A stretch of 64,000 nucleotides of DNA from Microbacterium sp. (GCF_031179285.1 NZ_JAPSHY010000012.1:29722-93721), one strand, 5' to 3'; shown: positions 10,197 to 18,685, numbered from the stretch's first letter. Translations and numbers: made by a program. Notes: generated by a model from the sequence alone, not told the origin.

Positions 10197-10226
10197 CCCC
10201 ACTTTACTCCACTTTCCTCCACAAAC
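10197..10226 (-). promoter_or_regulatory. Predicted MraZ operator: three TGGRG units at 10-bp spacing
   Basis: Read on the minus strand, TTTGTGGAGG-AAAGTGGAGT-AAAGTGGGGC gives three TGGRG units separated by exactly 5 bp, one per helical turn. This matches the E. coli MraZ operator layout (TGGGN repeats with 5-bp spacers). It lies about 40-70 bp upstream of the mraZ start, where it would overlap the promoter. The repeats are seen directly; MraZ binding is inferred. Confidence 0.8.
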
Positions 10227-10304
10227 CTACGATGAATCCCACGACGGACGCGACGGCGAGTCGCGCAAGGCGCTGCGATCCTTGAAATTCCGCGGGCGAG
10301 CATG

Positions 10305-10343
10305 GTGGAGCGCCGGTGGAGGAGGGGTGGAGGGGCGGCGGAG
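10305..10343 (+). repeat. Four GYGGAG units at exact 11-bp spacing, opposite strand to the MraZ box
   Basis: GTGGAG occurs at 10305, 10316 and 10327, and GCGGAG at 10338, all on the plus strand with an 11-bp period. The core resembles the MraZ box units 80-140 bp away but is inverted and has a different spacing. It lies in the mraZ upstream region. It could be an upstream operator, or only G-rich low complexity. Confidence 0.45.
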
Positions 10344-10404
10344 GGAGGATCGAGCGCCGTGAGCCGAGTCAGGCCGGCACCGGGCACGACGGCAGGAACG
10401 TGAA

Positions 10405-10435
10405 AAGGCCCGGATGCTCAGCGCATCCGGGCCTT
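10405..10435 (-). terminator. Intrinsic terminator after the DUF3040 gene
   Basis: A perfect 13-bp stem (AAGGCCCGGATGC / GCATCCGGGCCTT) with a 5-nt loop, followed on the minus strand by TTTT. It lies 18 bp after the stop of the minus-strand DUF3040 gene and upstream of the mraZ regulatory region, so it should insulate the dcw operon. Confidence 0.85.
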
Positions 10436-10452
10436 CTGGAGGAGGAGGAGGG

Positions 10453-10839
10453 TCAGCGACCGTCCTGGCGGCGATCCCATCGATCGTTCATGCGATCCAT
10501 GAAGGATGCCGAGCTCTGTTGTTTGGTCGATTGTTTGGTCGATCTGCTGTCACGCGTCGGCGCCGGCGCGGTCCGCCGAACGGGGGTGACCGCCAGCATG
10601 ACGCCCGCCAGCATGGCAGCGAAGCCGACGACACCGATGACGATGCCGAGCACGTCGCCGACGGCGACACCGGCGATGAGCGCGCCGACACCGGCGAGCA
10701 GCAGAAGCGCCCCGTACACGAGATTGCGATAGCTCAGAGTGCGATCGCCCGAGGGCGCGCTCACGACGTCGGCGTCGTTATGAAGGAGATGGCGCTCCAT
10801 CTCATCGAGCAGACGCTGCTCCTGTTCGGACAGTGGCAT
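10453..10839 (-). CDS. DUF3040 small membrane protein
   Basis: About 128 residues starting MPLSEQEQRLLDEMERHL, the signature N-terminus of the actinobacterial DUF3040 family. Two adjacent hydrophobic segments follow (about residues 40-60 and 65-85), then a polar tail rich in Ser, Thr, Lys and Gln. The track start at 10869 adds ten residues; I prefer ATG 10839 because GAGGGGGA precedes it and because the family begins MPLSEQEQ. The function is unknown. Genes of this family are often found beside mraZ in actinobacteria (from memory). Confidence 0.85.
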   Translation of the reverse strand: MPLSEQEQRLLDEMERHLLHNDADVVSAPSGDRTLSYRNLVYGALLLLAGVGALIAGVAVGDVLGIVIGVVGFAAMLAGVMLAVTPVRRTAPAPTRDSRSTKQSTKQQSSASFMDRMNDRWDRRQDGR

Positions 10840-10924
10840 CTCGTCCCCCTCGGGTATCGTGCCCTTCATTCTACGCGCGCTCGCGGGTCTCGGCTAGCCG
10901 TCGGGCGCCGCATTCCTTGTACGT

Positions 10925-12025
10925 ATGCTGAGAGTCGTGCCCTCCCCCAGCCTCGTCTCCGAATCCGTCAGCAGGCACCTGGAGCGGTTCCTGCAGAGAA
11001 TCCGGTCGGAGGCCACCGGCTACGGAGCCGACGCCGCCGTCTTCATCGACGAGGCCGCGAGGACCCTCATCGGCGGGAAACGACTCCGTGCGCGCTTCTG
11101 CCATTCCGGCTGGCGTGCGGTCGCACGGTATGCCGAGCGCGACGCCACCGAGACCGGGACTCTCTGGGACCTCTGTGCCGCCCTCGAGATCTTCCAGTCG
11201 GCCGCCCTCGTCCACGACGACCTGATCGACAACTCCGACACGCGACGAGGACGCCCCGCGGCACACCGATCGCTCGAGACGGAGCACCGCGAAGCGGGCT
11301 GGACGGGCGACGCCGCGGCGTTCGGGCGAGCATCCGCCATCCTGCTCGGTGATCTCCTCGTGGCGTGGAGCGACGACCTCCTGGAGTCAGGGCTCGCCGG
11401 TCACCCGCAGGCCGCCTCCGTTCGCGCCGAGTATGCGCGGATGCGCCGCGATGTGACCACCGGCCAGTTCCTCGACATCGCCGAGGAGTCCGCGTGGAGC
11501 GTGAACCCCATAGCGACTCATGCGGAACGGGCACTGCGGGTCACGTCACTGAAGTCGGCGAAGTACAGTGTCGAGCAGCCGCTGGTGCTCGGGGCCGCCC
11601 TCGCCGGGGCCGATGCGGATCAGGTGACCGCACTGCGTCGATTCGGGCACCCGTTGGGGATGGCCTTCCAGCTGCGCGACGATGTCCTCGGCGTGTTCGG
11701 AGACGCGTCCGTCACCGGCAAGCCCACCGGCGACGATCTCCGAGAGGGAAAGCGCACGGTCCTCGTCGCCCTCACGCGTGATGCCATCGGCGCCTCCGCG
11801 AGGAATCTCGTCGACGAGATGCTCGGTGACCGCTCTCTCACCGAGCAGCAGGTGTCATTCCTGCAGGCGACGATGGTGGAGTCCGGAGCGCTCGACCGGG
11901 TCGAGGCGATGATCGCCGAGTTCGCCCGAGAAGCCGACCGGGCGCTGTCGGGTGCGCACCTCGACAACAGTGCCGTCGGAGAGCTGCGCGATCTCGCCAG
12001 GGCGGCCACCGAACGCTCGGCCTGA
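10925..12025 (+). CDS. Polyprenyl (geranylgeranyl-type) diphosphate synthase
   Basis: Trans-isoprenyl diphosphate synthase that condenses IPP with allylic diphosphates. The first aspartate-rich motif is DDLIDNSDTRRG and the second DDVLGVFGD; GGKRLRARF near the N-terminus binds IPP. Length 366. The order synthase, Rv2175c-like, kinase matches the mycobacterial idsA2-Rv2175c-pknL locus. Product chain length cannot be read safely; C20 for carotenoids or quinones is plausible. ATG 10925 was kept, but an in-frame GTG at 10937 is possible. The 3' end overlaps the convergent Rv2175c-like ORF. Confidence 0.9.
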   Translation: MLRVVPSPSLVSESVSRHLERFLQRIRSEATGYGADAAVFIDEAARTLIGGKRLRARFCHSGWRAVARYAERDATETGTLWDLCAALEIFQSAALVHDDLIDNSDTRRGRPAAHRSLETEHREAGWTGDAAAFGRASAILLGDLLVAWSDDLLESGLAGHPQAASVRAEYARMRRDVTTGQFLDIAEESAWSVNPIATHAERALRVTSLKSAKYSVEQPLVLGAALAGADADQVTALRRFGHPLGMAFQLRDDVLGVFGDASVTGKPTGDDLREGKRTVLVALTRDAIGASARNLVDEMLGDRSLTEQQVSFLQATMVESGALDRVEAMIAEFAREADRALSGAHLDNSAVGELRDLARAATERSA

Positions 12026-12398
12026 AGCGATCTGGACGAACCCCTTCTCGGGCGAGGGTGCGCGCGATCCTTCGGACCTCGCTCTTGTGACCGGCGAGCA
12101 ACGCCTCGATGGGCGAGCGACCCATCGTCTCCTCCTCGCTCAGCAGCCAGTCGATGACCTCGTCGTCGGCGAAACCGGCATCCTTGAGCACGATGATCGT
12201 GCCCCGCAGGGAGGGCAGCGGGTGTCCGTCGACGATGAAGACCGCCGGGACGACGAACACGCCGTCCCTGCGCATGCCGATCAGGTGGTGATCGTCGATG
12301 AGCCGCCGCACCCGTCCCAGCGGTTCGTCGAGCGCCTCGACGAGATCGGGCAGAGTCAGCCACGCGGTGGCGGAGGTTTCGGGGGCATTCGCAGACAC
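11838..12398 (-). CDS. Rv2175c-family DNA-binding protein with long C-terminal extension
   Basis: Residues 1-120 match the Rv2175c family, a winged-helix DNA-binding protein that in M. tuberculosis is phosphorylated by the neighbouring kinase PknL. Visible pieces are WLTLPDLVEALDEPLGRVRRL, FVVPAVFIVDG and LLAGHKSEVRRIARTLA, where the family normally ends. Here no stop follows. The frame continues about 65 residues, arginine-rich and antisense to the end of the polyprenyl synthase gene. The tail looks like read-through into non-coding frame rather than a domain. It starts 130 bp from the divergent LysM gene. Confidence 0.8.
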   Translation of the reverse strand: MSANAPETSATAWLTLPDLVEALDEPLGRVRRLIDDHHLIGMRRDGVFVVPAVFIVDGHPLPSLRGTIIVLKDAGFADDEVIDWLLSEEETMGRSPIEALLAGHKSEVRRIARTLAREGVRPDRFRPSVRWPPWRDRAALRRHCCRGAHPTAPGRLLGRTRRSSPRPGRALRTPPSSPAGMTPAAR

Positions 12399-12436
12399 GT
12401 TGCCACTATCTCACCTCCGGTCTGGCGATGCATCTC

Positions 12437-12468
12437 GTCACTCCAGTCACAACCTTCACTTACGTCAC
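12437..12468 (+). promoter_or_regulatory. Array of GTCAC repeats at 9-bp spacing (MtrA-like operator)
   Basis: GTCAC at 12437, GTCAC at 12446, TTCAC at 12455 and GTCAC at 12464 form an exact 9-bp series, with a weaker GTTGA at 12473. Mycobacterial MtrA binds direct repeats of a GTCACAgcg-like 9-mer and controls peptidoglycan hydrolase genes. The array lies between the divergent Rv2175c-like and LysM genes. The repeats are seen; the regulator is inferred. Confidence 0.6.
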
Positions 12469-12528
12469 TTCTGTTGACTTCCATTTACTTCCGTGTCAGC
12501 GTGTCAGGAGTTGGAGGAGGGGGAAGCC

Positions 12529-13692
12529 ATGACGATCAACGCTTCGCGCAGCGCGCGATACCTGAGTCTGGGGGTGCCGGCTGCAGTGCTGGGGACGCTC
12601 GCAAGCACCCTCGTCTCCGCCCCCGCGTCTGCAGAAACCGCGCCCCCGCTTCGTGTCGTCACCCGAGGCGAGAGCGTCGCCCGCGTCCTGCCGACGCAGG
12701 CTGTGCCTGGCTCGTACACCGTGCAGCCGGGCGACACCGTCTCGGCCATCGCCGATCGTTTCGGGCTGCGCACGGTCGACGTGCTGAGCTGGAACGGCCT
12801 CACCTGGCGCTCCGTCATCCACCCGGGCCAGAGCATCGCTCTCACCGGCGCTTCGACCCCCGCTGCGGCGTCTCCTGTCTCGCCCGCCGCGGGCGCGGTG
12901 CACACCGTGGTCGCCGGAGACACCGTGTACGGCATCGCCCAGCACCACGGTACGACCGTCGATGCGATACTCGCCGCCAATTCGCTCACACGAGCGTCGA
13001 TCATCTACCCGGGGCAGACCCTCGTCATCGGGTCCGCCGGCGCACCCGCCGCGACGCCGGCACCGGTCGCGGCGCCGGCACCCGCAACGCCCTCCGTCGG
13101 ACAGACGCACACGGTCGTCGCCGGAGACACCCTGTTCGGCATCGCTCAGAGGTATGGCACGACCACGCAGGCGCTGTTCGCAGCGAACGGCCTCGATGGC
13201 TCGTCGATCATTTACCCCGGGCAGAAGATCGCCGTCAATGCCGCGCCGGTGGCCGCACCGGCGGTCACCCCGTCGCTCACCGCGGCTCTCGATGAGGAGC
13301 AGTCGGCCAACGCCGCGCACATCATCAGCATCGGCCGCGAGCTCGGCGTCTCGGATCGCGGCATCGCGATCGCGCTTGCCACCAGCATGGTCGAGTCATG
13401 GATGCGCAACCTCGACTGGGGCGATCGGGACTCGCTCGGGCTGTTCCAGCAGCGTCCGAGCACGGGTTGGGGAACGCCGGAGCAGGTCAGAGATGCCGAT
13501 CGCAGCATCCGGGTCTTCTACGGCGGACCGAACGACCCGAACGGCACCGCCACCCGTGGCCTGCTCGACATCCCTGGATGGGAGAGCATGGGGTTCAGCA
13601 GTGCTGCACAGGCGGTGCAGATCTCCGCCTACCCGGACCGCTACGGCCAGTGGGAGGCGCAGGCCTACCAGTGGCTCGCGCTCCACGGATGA
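12529..13692 (+). CDS. Secreted triple-LysM protein with lysozyme-like C-terminal domain
   Basis: A signal peptide is predicted for about the first 36 residues (ending SAPASAETA). Three LysM domains follow, each opening with YTVQPGDTV or HTVVAGDT(V/L), separated by Ala/Pro/Val linkers. The C-terminal 130 residues contain LATSMVESWMRNLDWGDRDS and GLFQQRPSTGWGT, a lytic-transglycosylase-like fold common in actinobacterial wall proteins. It probably binds and cleaves peptidoglycan. ATG 12529 is preceded by GGAGGAGGGGGA and is preferred over the track start. It is transcribed toward the PASTA kinase, 76 bp away, and lies behind the GTCAC array. Confidence 0.88.
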   Translation: MTINASRSARYLSLGVPAAVLGTLASTLVSAPASAETAPPLRVVTRGESVARVLPTQAVPGSYTVQPGDTVSAIADRFGLRTVDVLSWNGLTWRSVIHPGQSIALTGASTPAAASPVSPAAGAVHTVVAGDTVYGIAQHHGTTVDAILAANSLTRASIIYPGQTLVIGSAGAPAATPAPVAAPAPATPSVGQTHTVVAGDTLFGIAQRYGTTTQALFAANGLDGSSIIYPGQKIAVNAAPVAAPAVTPSLTAALDEEQSANAAHIISIGRELGVSDRGIAIALATSMVESWMRNLDWGDRDSLGLFQQRPSTGWGTPEQVRDADRSIRVFYGGPNDPNGTATRGLLDIPGWESMGFSSAAQAVQISAYPDRYGQWEAQAYQWLALHG

Positions 13693-13768
13693 GCCTCGGG
13701 GGAAACCCGCGGGGTCCAGAGGTGAGCCGCTCCCCGGGCTTTCAGGCAGTTCTCCATAGAATTTCCTC

Positions 13769-15712
13769 GTGACGACCAATCAGCAGGCCGACCCCCTCAT
13801 CGGGCGGCTTGTCGACGGCCGGTACCGGGTGCGCGCGCGGATCGCGCGAGGCGGAATGGCGACCGTCTACGTCGCCACCGACCTGCGGCTCGAACGACGG
13901 ATCGCGCTGAAGGTGATGCACGCCCACCTCAGTGACGATTCCGCTTTCCAGAGCCGGTTCATCCAGGAAGCCCGGGCCGCGGCGAGACTGGCCGACCCCC
14001 ACGTCGTCAACGTCTTCGATCAGGGGCAGGACGGCGAACTGGCCTACCTCGTCATGGAGTACCTGCCTGGCATCACGCTGCGGGAGCTGATGCGCGAGCA
14101 GCGCCGGCTGACGATCGCGCAGACGATCACGATCATGGATGCGATCCTCGCGGGGCTCGCCGCCGCGCACCGGGCGGGAATCGTGCACCGCGACGTCAAG
14201 CCCGAGAACGTGCTGCTGGCCGAGGACGGACGCATCAAGATCGGCGACTTCGGTCTGGCGAGGGCGACGACGGCCAACACCGCCACCGGCCAGCAACTCC
14301 TCGGCACCATCGCCTACCTCGCGCCCGAGCTCGTCACGCGAGGCACCGCCGATGCGCGAAGCGACATCTACGCCCTCGGGATCATGCTCTACGAGATGCT
14401 GGTCGGCGAGCAGCCGTACAAGGGCGAGCAGCCGATGCAGATCGCGTTCCAGCACGCCACCGAATCCGTGCCCCGGCCGAGCGTGCGCAATCCCGGGGTT
14501 CCGGAGGCGTTCGATGAGCTGGTGCTCTGGGCGACGGAGAAGTCGCCGGACGAGCGTCCGAACAATGCCCAGGAGATGCTCGACAAGCTCCGCGAGATCG
14601 AACGCGATCTCGGGATCGCGCCGGCCGTGGCCGCGACGACGACGATGAGGCGCTCTCAGTCGGACTCCGGCGATCTGACCAAGGTGATGCCCGGAACGAT
14701 GGTCGCCGCCGCGGACCCGACGGATCCCGTGCCGCAGACCGTCGACAACGCGACGGTGCTGCGTCGCCGCGCCTCCAAACGTCGCGCGCGCGGCGCGTTC
14801 CTGCTCACGCTCGTGCTGCTTCTCGCCACCATGGCTGGCGGGGTCGGCTGGTGGTTCGGCTCGGGCCCTGGTTCACTCATCGCGGTGCCCGCGGTCGCGG
14901 GGGGCTCCTACGAGGATGCTGCCGCCGCGCTGACCGCGGAAGGGTTCGTGCCCGAGAGAGTCGACGCGAACTCCACCGAGGTGGAGACCGGCGTCGTCAT
15001 GAGCACCGACCCCGGAGCGGGCGAACGACTGGAACAGGGCTCGACGGTCGAGGTGACGGTGTCGTCGGGACCCGCGCAACACACCATCGAGGCGGTTGCG
15101 GGCGTCGACGCCGAGACGGTGAGGGGGATGCTGCGGGCAGCCAATCTCGACCTGACCGAGGACGAGCAGTACTTCTCCGATGTCGAGGACGGCATCGTGC
15201 TGAACGTGCGCATCACCCCGCGCGCCGGCGGAGACGCGTTCGGCTGCGACCAGGGCTGCACGGTGTTCGAGAAGGACACGGCGACCATGCAGGTCTCGGT
15301 CGGTCCCGTCCCTGATGTGACCGGCAAAAGCGTGGGCGAGGCGACGCAGATCCTCAGCGACAAGGGTCTGGGCGTCAACGCGGAGACCCAGACGCAGCAC
15401 CACGACGAGATCGAAGAGGGCCGGGTCATCGGCATCGCCGACCGGGCCGAAGAGGGCAGCTGGCGCCCCGGTGAGTCGGTGACGCTCATCGTCTCCCAGG
15501 GACCGCAGCTGTTCGAGGTGCCCGACGTCGCCGGCCAGAACCGGGACCAGGCTGCCAAGACCCTGAGGGATGCCGGGTTCGAGGTCGACTACGCGGTCTT
15601 CTGGAACGGCGTTCCCAACGGTCTCACCGAGGTCACCGGCACGGATCCCGCCGCCGGCTCCATGCGCCGCGCGGGCACGAAGATCTACATGATCATCAAC
15701 GTCAGCGGCTGA
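13769..15712 (+). CDS. Stk1-family transmembrane Ser/Thr kinase with PASTA domains
   Basis: Residues about 15-280 form a Hanks-type kinase: glycine loop IARGGMATVYVATD, catalytic loop HRDVKPENVLL, DFG in KIGDFGLAR, and APE-equivalent YLAPELVTRG. A basic stretch (RRRASKRRARG) precedes one membrane segment near residue 350. About four extracytoplasmic PASTA repeats follow (for example VPDVTGKSVGEATQILSDKG). PASTA kinases sense muropeptides or lipid II and control growth and division. The neighbourhood is that of mycobacterial pknL, although PknL itself lacks PASTA repeats. The start is GTG. GarA, encoded at 31.9 kb, is a typical substrate of such kinases. Confidence 0.95.
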   Translation: MTTNQQADPLIGRLVDGRYRVRARIARGGMATVYVATDLRLERRIALKVMHAHLSDDSAFQSRFIQEARAAARLADPHVVNVFDQGQDGELAYLVMEYLPGITLRELMREQRRLTIAQTITIMDAILAGLAAAHRAGIVHRDVKPENVLLAEDGRIKIGDFGLARATTANTATGQQLLGTIAYLAPELVTRGTADARSDIYALGIMLYEMLVGEQPYKGEQPMQIAFQHATESVPRPSVRNPGVPEAFDELVLWATEKSPDERPNNAQEMLDKLREIERDLGIAPAVAATTTMRRSQSDSGDLTKVMPGTMVAAADPTDPVPQTVDNATVLRRRASKRRARGAFLLTLVLLLATMAGGVGWWFGSGPGSLIAVPAVAGGSYEDAAAALTAEGFVPERVDANSTEVETGVVMSTDPGAGERLEQGSTVEVTVSSGPAQHTIEAVAGVDAETVRGMLRAANLDLTEDEQYFSDVEDGIVLNVRITPRAGGDAFGCDQGCTVFEKDTATMQVSVGPVPDVTGKSVGEATQILSDKGLGVNAETQTQHHDEIEEGRVIGIADRAEEGSWRPGESVTLIVSQGPQLFEVPDVAGQNRDQAAKTLRDAGFEVDYAVFWNGVPNGLTEVTGTDPAAGSMRRAGTKIYMIINVSG

Positions 15713-15850
15713 CAGGCGCACTGCTCGCGAGCGAGCCGCCGGCGGCCACCTGCCGTTCATCGTCGCGACACCGACGGGCAACGCGCCCGGCACCTTCCCG
15801 TCGCCTGGCGCCAACACTCTGGCGGAATCCCGCAACCGCCTACCCGGAGT

Positions 15851-18622
15851 GTGCCCATGCCCTCTCGTTCCCTCCCCGCCGCTGCCCTGACGGCGTGCCT
15901 CGCCGTCGGCGTCGTCGGCGTGGCATCCTTGCCTGCGTCGGCCGCACCGGCCGGTGCGGCCTTCTCACGCAGCGCGACCTATCCGGTCTACCTCAACCTC
16001 CCCGCAGACGTGGATCCCGCTTCCGAGACGGTCGCCGAGATCTCCACGATCACCGCCGACGGCACCGTGGTGTACACCGATGCGCCGGGCCAGCGGATCG
16101 GCTTCGTCGATGTGAACGATCCCGCCGATCCGACAGGGACCGGCTCGGTGTCGCTCACCGACATCGGGCATGCCGACGATCAGCCCACCTCGGTCGCCGC
16201 GTACGGCGACTACATCCTCGTGGTGATCGACGAGACCGGGGGCGACTTCACGGCGCCGCGCGGTCGCGTCGACGTGCTGCGCGCCTCGGACCGCGTCGTC
16301 GTGCGTTCGATCGATCTGGGCGGTCAGCCGGACTCCATCGACATCTCCCCCGACGGCGCATACGCCGCCATTGCCATCGAGAACCAGCGCGACGAAGAGT
16401 TCACTCCCGAGGGCGCGGACGAGGGTGATCTTCCGCAACTCCCCGCGGGATTCGTCCAGGTGCTCGAGCTCGGCAGCGACCCCGCCACCTGGACCGCCAC
16501 GGCTGTGCCGTTCGTGGCGGAGGACGGCACGCCGCTGCCGGTCGTCGCCGCCGCCGAACTCGACACGCCGCAGGACCCCGAACCGGAGTACGTCACGATC
16601 AACGGGGACAACCAGGCCGCCGTCACTCTTCAGGAGAACAACGGCATCGCCGTGATCGATCTGCCCAGCCGCGAGATCGTGTCGGTGTTCTCGGCCGGAA
16701 CGGTCGCACTGACCGGAGTCGACACCGCCAAGGACGGGCGCATCGACCTCAGCGGGACGCTGCCGGCAGCACCCCGTGAACCGGATGCGATCGCCTGGGT
16801 GGGCGACGGCATGGTCGCCACGGCGAACGAGGGCGACTGGAAGGGCGGAACGCGGGGCTGGAGCGTCTTCGACACCGCCGCCGGCGCCGTGGTGTGGGAT
16901 GCCGGCAGGTCGTTCGCCGACCTCGCGGTCCAGCACGGCCTGCACAACGAGGATCGTGCGGCGAAGAAGGGCGCGGAGCCGGAGGGACTCGCATTCGCCG
17001 AGTTCGACGGCACACCGTACGCCTTCATCGCCAGCGAGCGCTCGAACTTCGTCGCCGTCTACGACATGACCGACGCGGCATCCCCGGTGTTCGAGCAGGT
17101 GCTGTTCACCACCAACGGCCCCGAGGGGATCCTCCCGGTCCCGGAGCGCGACCTGTTGATCGTGTCGAGCGAGACCGACGATGCGGGCGCAGGCGTCCGC
17201 GCGTCGCTCAACGTCTATTCCTTCGGCCAGGATGCCGGCTCGCAGCCCAGCATCGTGTCCGACGTCTCCGCCGCCGGCCCGATCGGGTGGTCGGCGCTCG
17301 GAGCACTCTCCGGGCACCCGACCGACGCTTCGCTCGTGTACGCGGCGAGCGACGCCGTGCTCGCCCCCGCGACGATCTTCACGGTCGACGTCGACGCGGC
17401 ACCGGCTCGGATCACGAGCGCGATGCAGATCACCGAGGGAGGCGCGCCCGCGGCCCTCGACGTCGAAGGCCTTTCCGCGGCTGCCGACGGCACGTTCTGG
17501 CTCGCAGCGGAGGGCGCAACCGGCGCCGGGAACGAGATCGTCCGTGTGGACGCCGACGGCGAAGTGCTCACCCGCCATCCTCTCCCCGCGGAGGTCGCGG
17601 CGCACGTCGGCAAGTGGGGCTTCGAGGGTGTGACGATCACCGGCAGCGGCGACAGCCTGCGGGTGTGGACAGTCATCCAGCGCCCGTTGTGGACGGACCC
17701 CTCCGACCTCGCTGCCGGTACCGTCGACGGCGAGGCGGTGACCCGTATCGGTCGGCTCAACCCGGCGACAGGTGAGTGGAGTTGGTTCGGATACCGCCTC
17801 GATGCGGCAACGGTCGCCGGCGACTGGATGGGCCTGTCGGAGATCACGGCGATCGACGATGACACCTTCGCGATCGTCGAACGCGACAAGCTCAACGGTC
17901 CTGCCGCGGCGGTGAAGCGCGTGACCCGCGTGGACGTCCCCGAAGACTCCGAGCCGGTACCCTTCGGCCAGCCGCTCACGGTTCTCGAGAAGACGACCGC
18001 CATCGACATGCTGCCGCATCTTCGTGACACCGCCGGCTGGACCCAGGAGAAGCTCGAGGGCTTCGCCTTGGCCGCCGACGGCCGCCTCTACGGCGTCACC
18101 GACAACGACGGGCTGAAGGACGCCACCGGAGAGACCGTCTTCCTGCGGCTCGGCACCGCCTCGGAGGTCTTCCCGGATTCGGGCGGCGAGGAGCCGGCAG
18201 AACCTTCCCTCTCGGTGAGCCCCGCGACGGTGCAGGCGGGTTCGTCCGTGACGATCAGCGGTCGCGGCTTCCCGGCCTCGGCAGAGGTGCGCTTCGAACT
18301 GCACAGCGCCGCCGTGGTGCTGGGCAGCGCGATGGCGGATGCCGCCGGAAACGTCCGCTTCGTCGCCACGATCCCGGCCGACACCGCCGCGGGTGCGCAC
18401 GAGATCGTGGCCTTCGCGGGTGACCTGACGGTGCGCGCCGCCCTCGCCGTCACGGCGTCGGGTAGCGATGCCGCGCCGGGAACGGGTTCGGGTGCCGGTT
18501 CACAGGACGGCGACCTCGCATCCACCGGTGGGGAGACGGCATGGCTGCTGCCGGTGGCCGCCGCTGCCGGCCTCCTGCTCGCCGCCGGCGCGCTGCTGGC
18601 GCTCCGCCGCCGCAACGGCTGA
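15851..18622 (+). CDS. Secreted, wall-anchored phytase-like esterase
   Basis: 923 residues with a signal peptide (about residues 1-31, ending ASAAPAG). The body is beta-propeller-like, with motifs such as SIDISPDGAYAAIA and GLAFAEFDGTPYAFIASERS. The second half resembles the esterase-like / phytase-like family (GLSAAADGTFWLAAEGA, EKLEGFALAADGRLYGVTDN). An Ig-like segment (about 780-875, VSPATVQAGSSVTISGRGFP) precedes the sorting tail LASTGG, hydrophobic stretch, RRRNG. This suggests anchoring by a class E-type sortase. The substrate, possibly a phosphoester, is unknown. The initiator is GTG at 15851; ATG 15857 is an alternative. Confidence 0.82.
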   Translation: MPMPSRSLPAAALTACLAVGVVGVASLPASAAPAGAAFSRSATYPVYLNLPADVDPASETVAEISTITADGTVVYTDAPGQRIGFVDVNDPADPTGTGSVSLTDIGHADDQPTSVAAYGDYILVVIDETGGDFTAPRGRVDVLRASDRVVVRSIDLGGQPDSIDISPDGAYAAIAIENQRDEEFTPEGADEGDLPQLPAGFVQVLELGSDPATWTATAVPFVAEDGTPLPVVAAAELDTPQDPEPEYVTINGDNQAAVTLQENNGIAVIDLPSREIVSVFSAGTVALTGVDTAKDGRIDLSGTLPAAPREPDAIAWVGDGMVATANEGDWKGGTRGWSVFDTAAGAVVWDAGRSFADLAVQHGLHNEDRAAKKGAEPEGLAFAEFDGTPYAFIASERSNFVAVYDMTDAASPVFEQVLFTTNGPEGILPVPERDLLIVSSETDDAGAGVRASLNVYSFGQDAGSQPSIVSDVSAAGPIGWSALGALSGHPTDASLVYAASDAVLAPATIFTVDVDAAPARITSAMQITEGGAPAALDVEGLSAAADGTFWLAAEGATGAGNEIVRVDADGEVLTRHPLPAEVAAHVGKWGFEGVTITGSGDSLRVWTVIQRPLWTDPSDLAAGTVDGEAVTRIGRLNPATGEWSWFGYRLDAATVAGDWMGLSEITAIDDDTFAIVERDKLNGPAAAVKRVTRVDVPEDSEPVPFGQPLTVLEKTTAIDMLPHLRDTAGWTQEKLEGFALAADGRLYGVTDNDGLKDATGETVFLRLGTASEVFPDSGGEEPAEPSLSVSPATVQAGSSVTISGRGFPASAEVRFELHSAAVVLGSAMADAAGNVRFVATIPADTAAGAHEIVAFAGDLTVRAALAVTASGSDAAPGTGSGAGSQDGDLASTGGETAWLLPVAAAAGLLLAAGALLALRRRNG

Positions 18623-18680
18623 GACACCGAGAACGCGCGAACCGCCCTTCCCGAGGCACGGGAAGGGCGGTTTGTGCGTT
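18623..18680. terminator. Bidirectional terminator, copy 1 of a 58-bp repeat
   Basis: Stem AACCGCCCTTCCCG (18640-18653) pairs with CGGGAAGGGCGGTT (18659-18672) around a 5-nt loop, with an outer AACGC/GCGTT extension. It lies between the convergent esterase and DUF559 genes. An almost identical copy lies exactly 1030 bp downstream at 19653 (53 of 58 positions the same, by eye). Confidence 0.85.
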
Positions 18681-18685
18681 GTCGA

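Noticed and set aside
15965-18400. 811-residue minus-strand ORF inside the esterase gene
   Set aside because: Low-complexity His/Arg/Gly translation, no RBS, and the esterase frame has a signal peptide and sorting tail.
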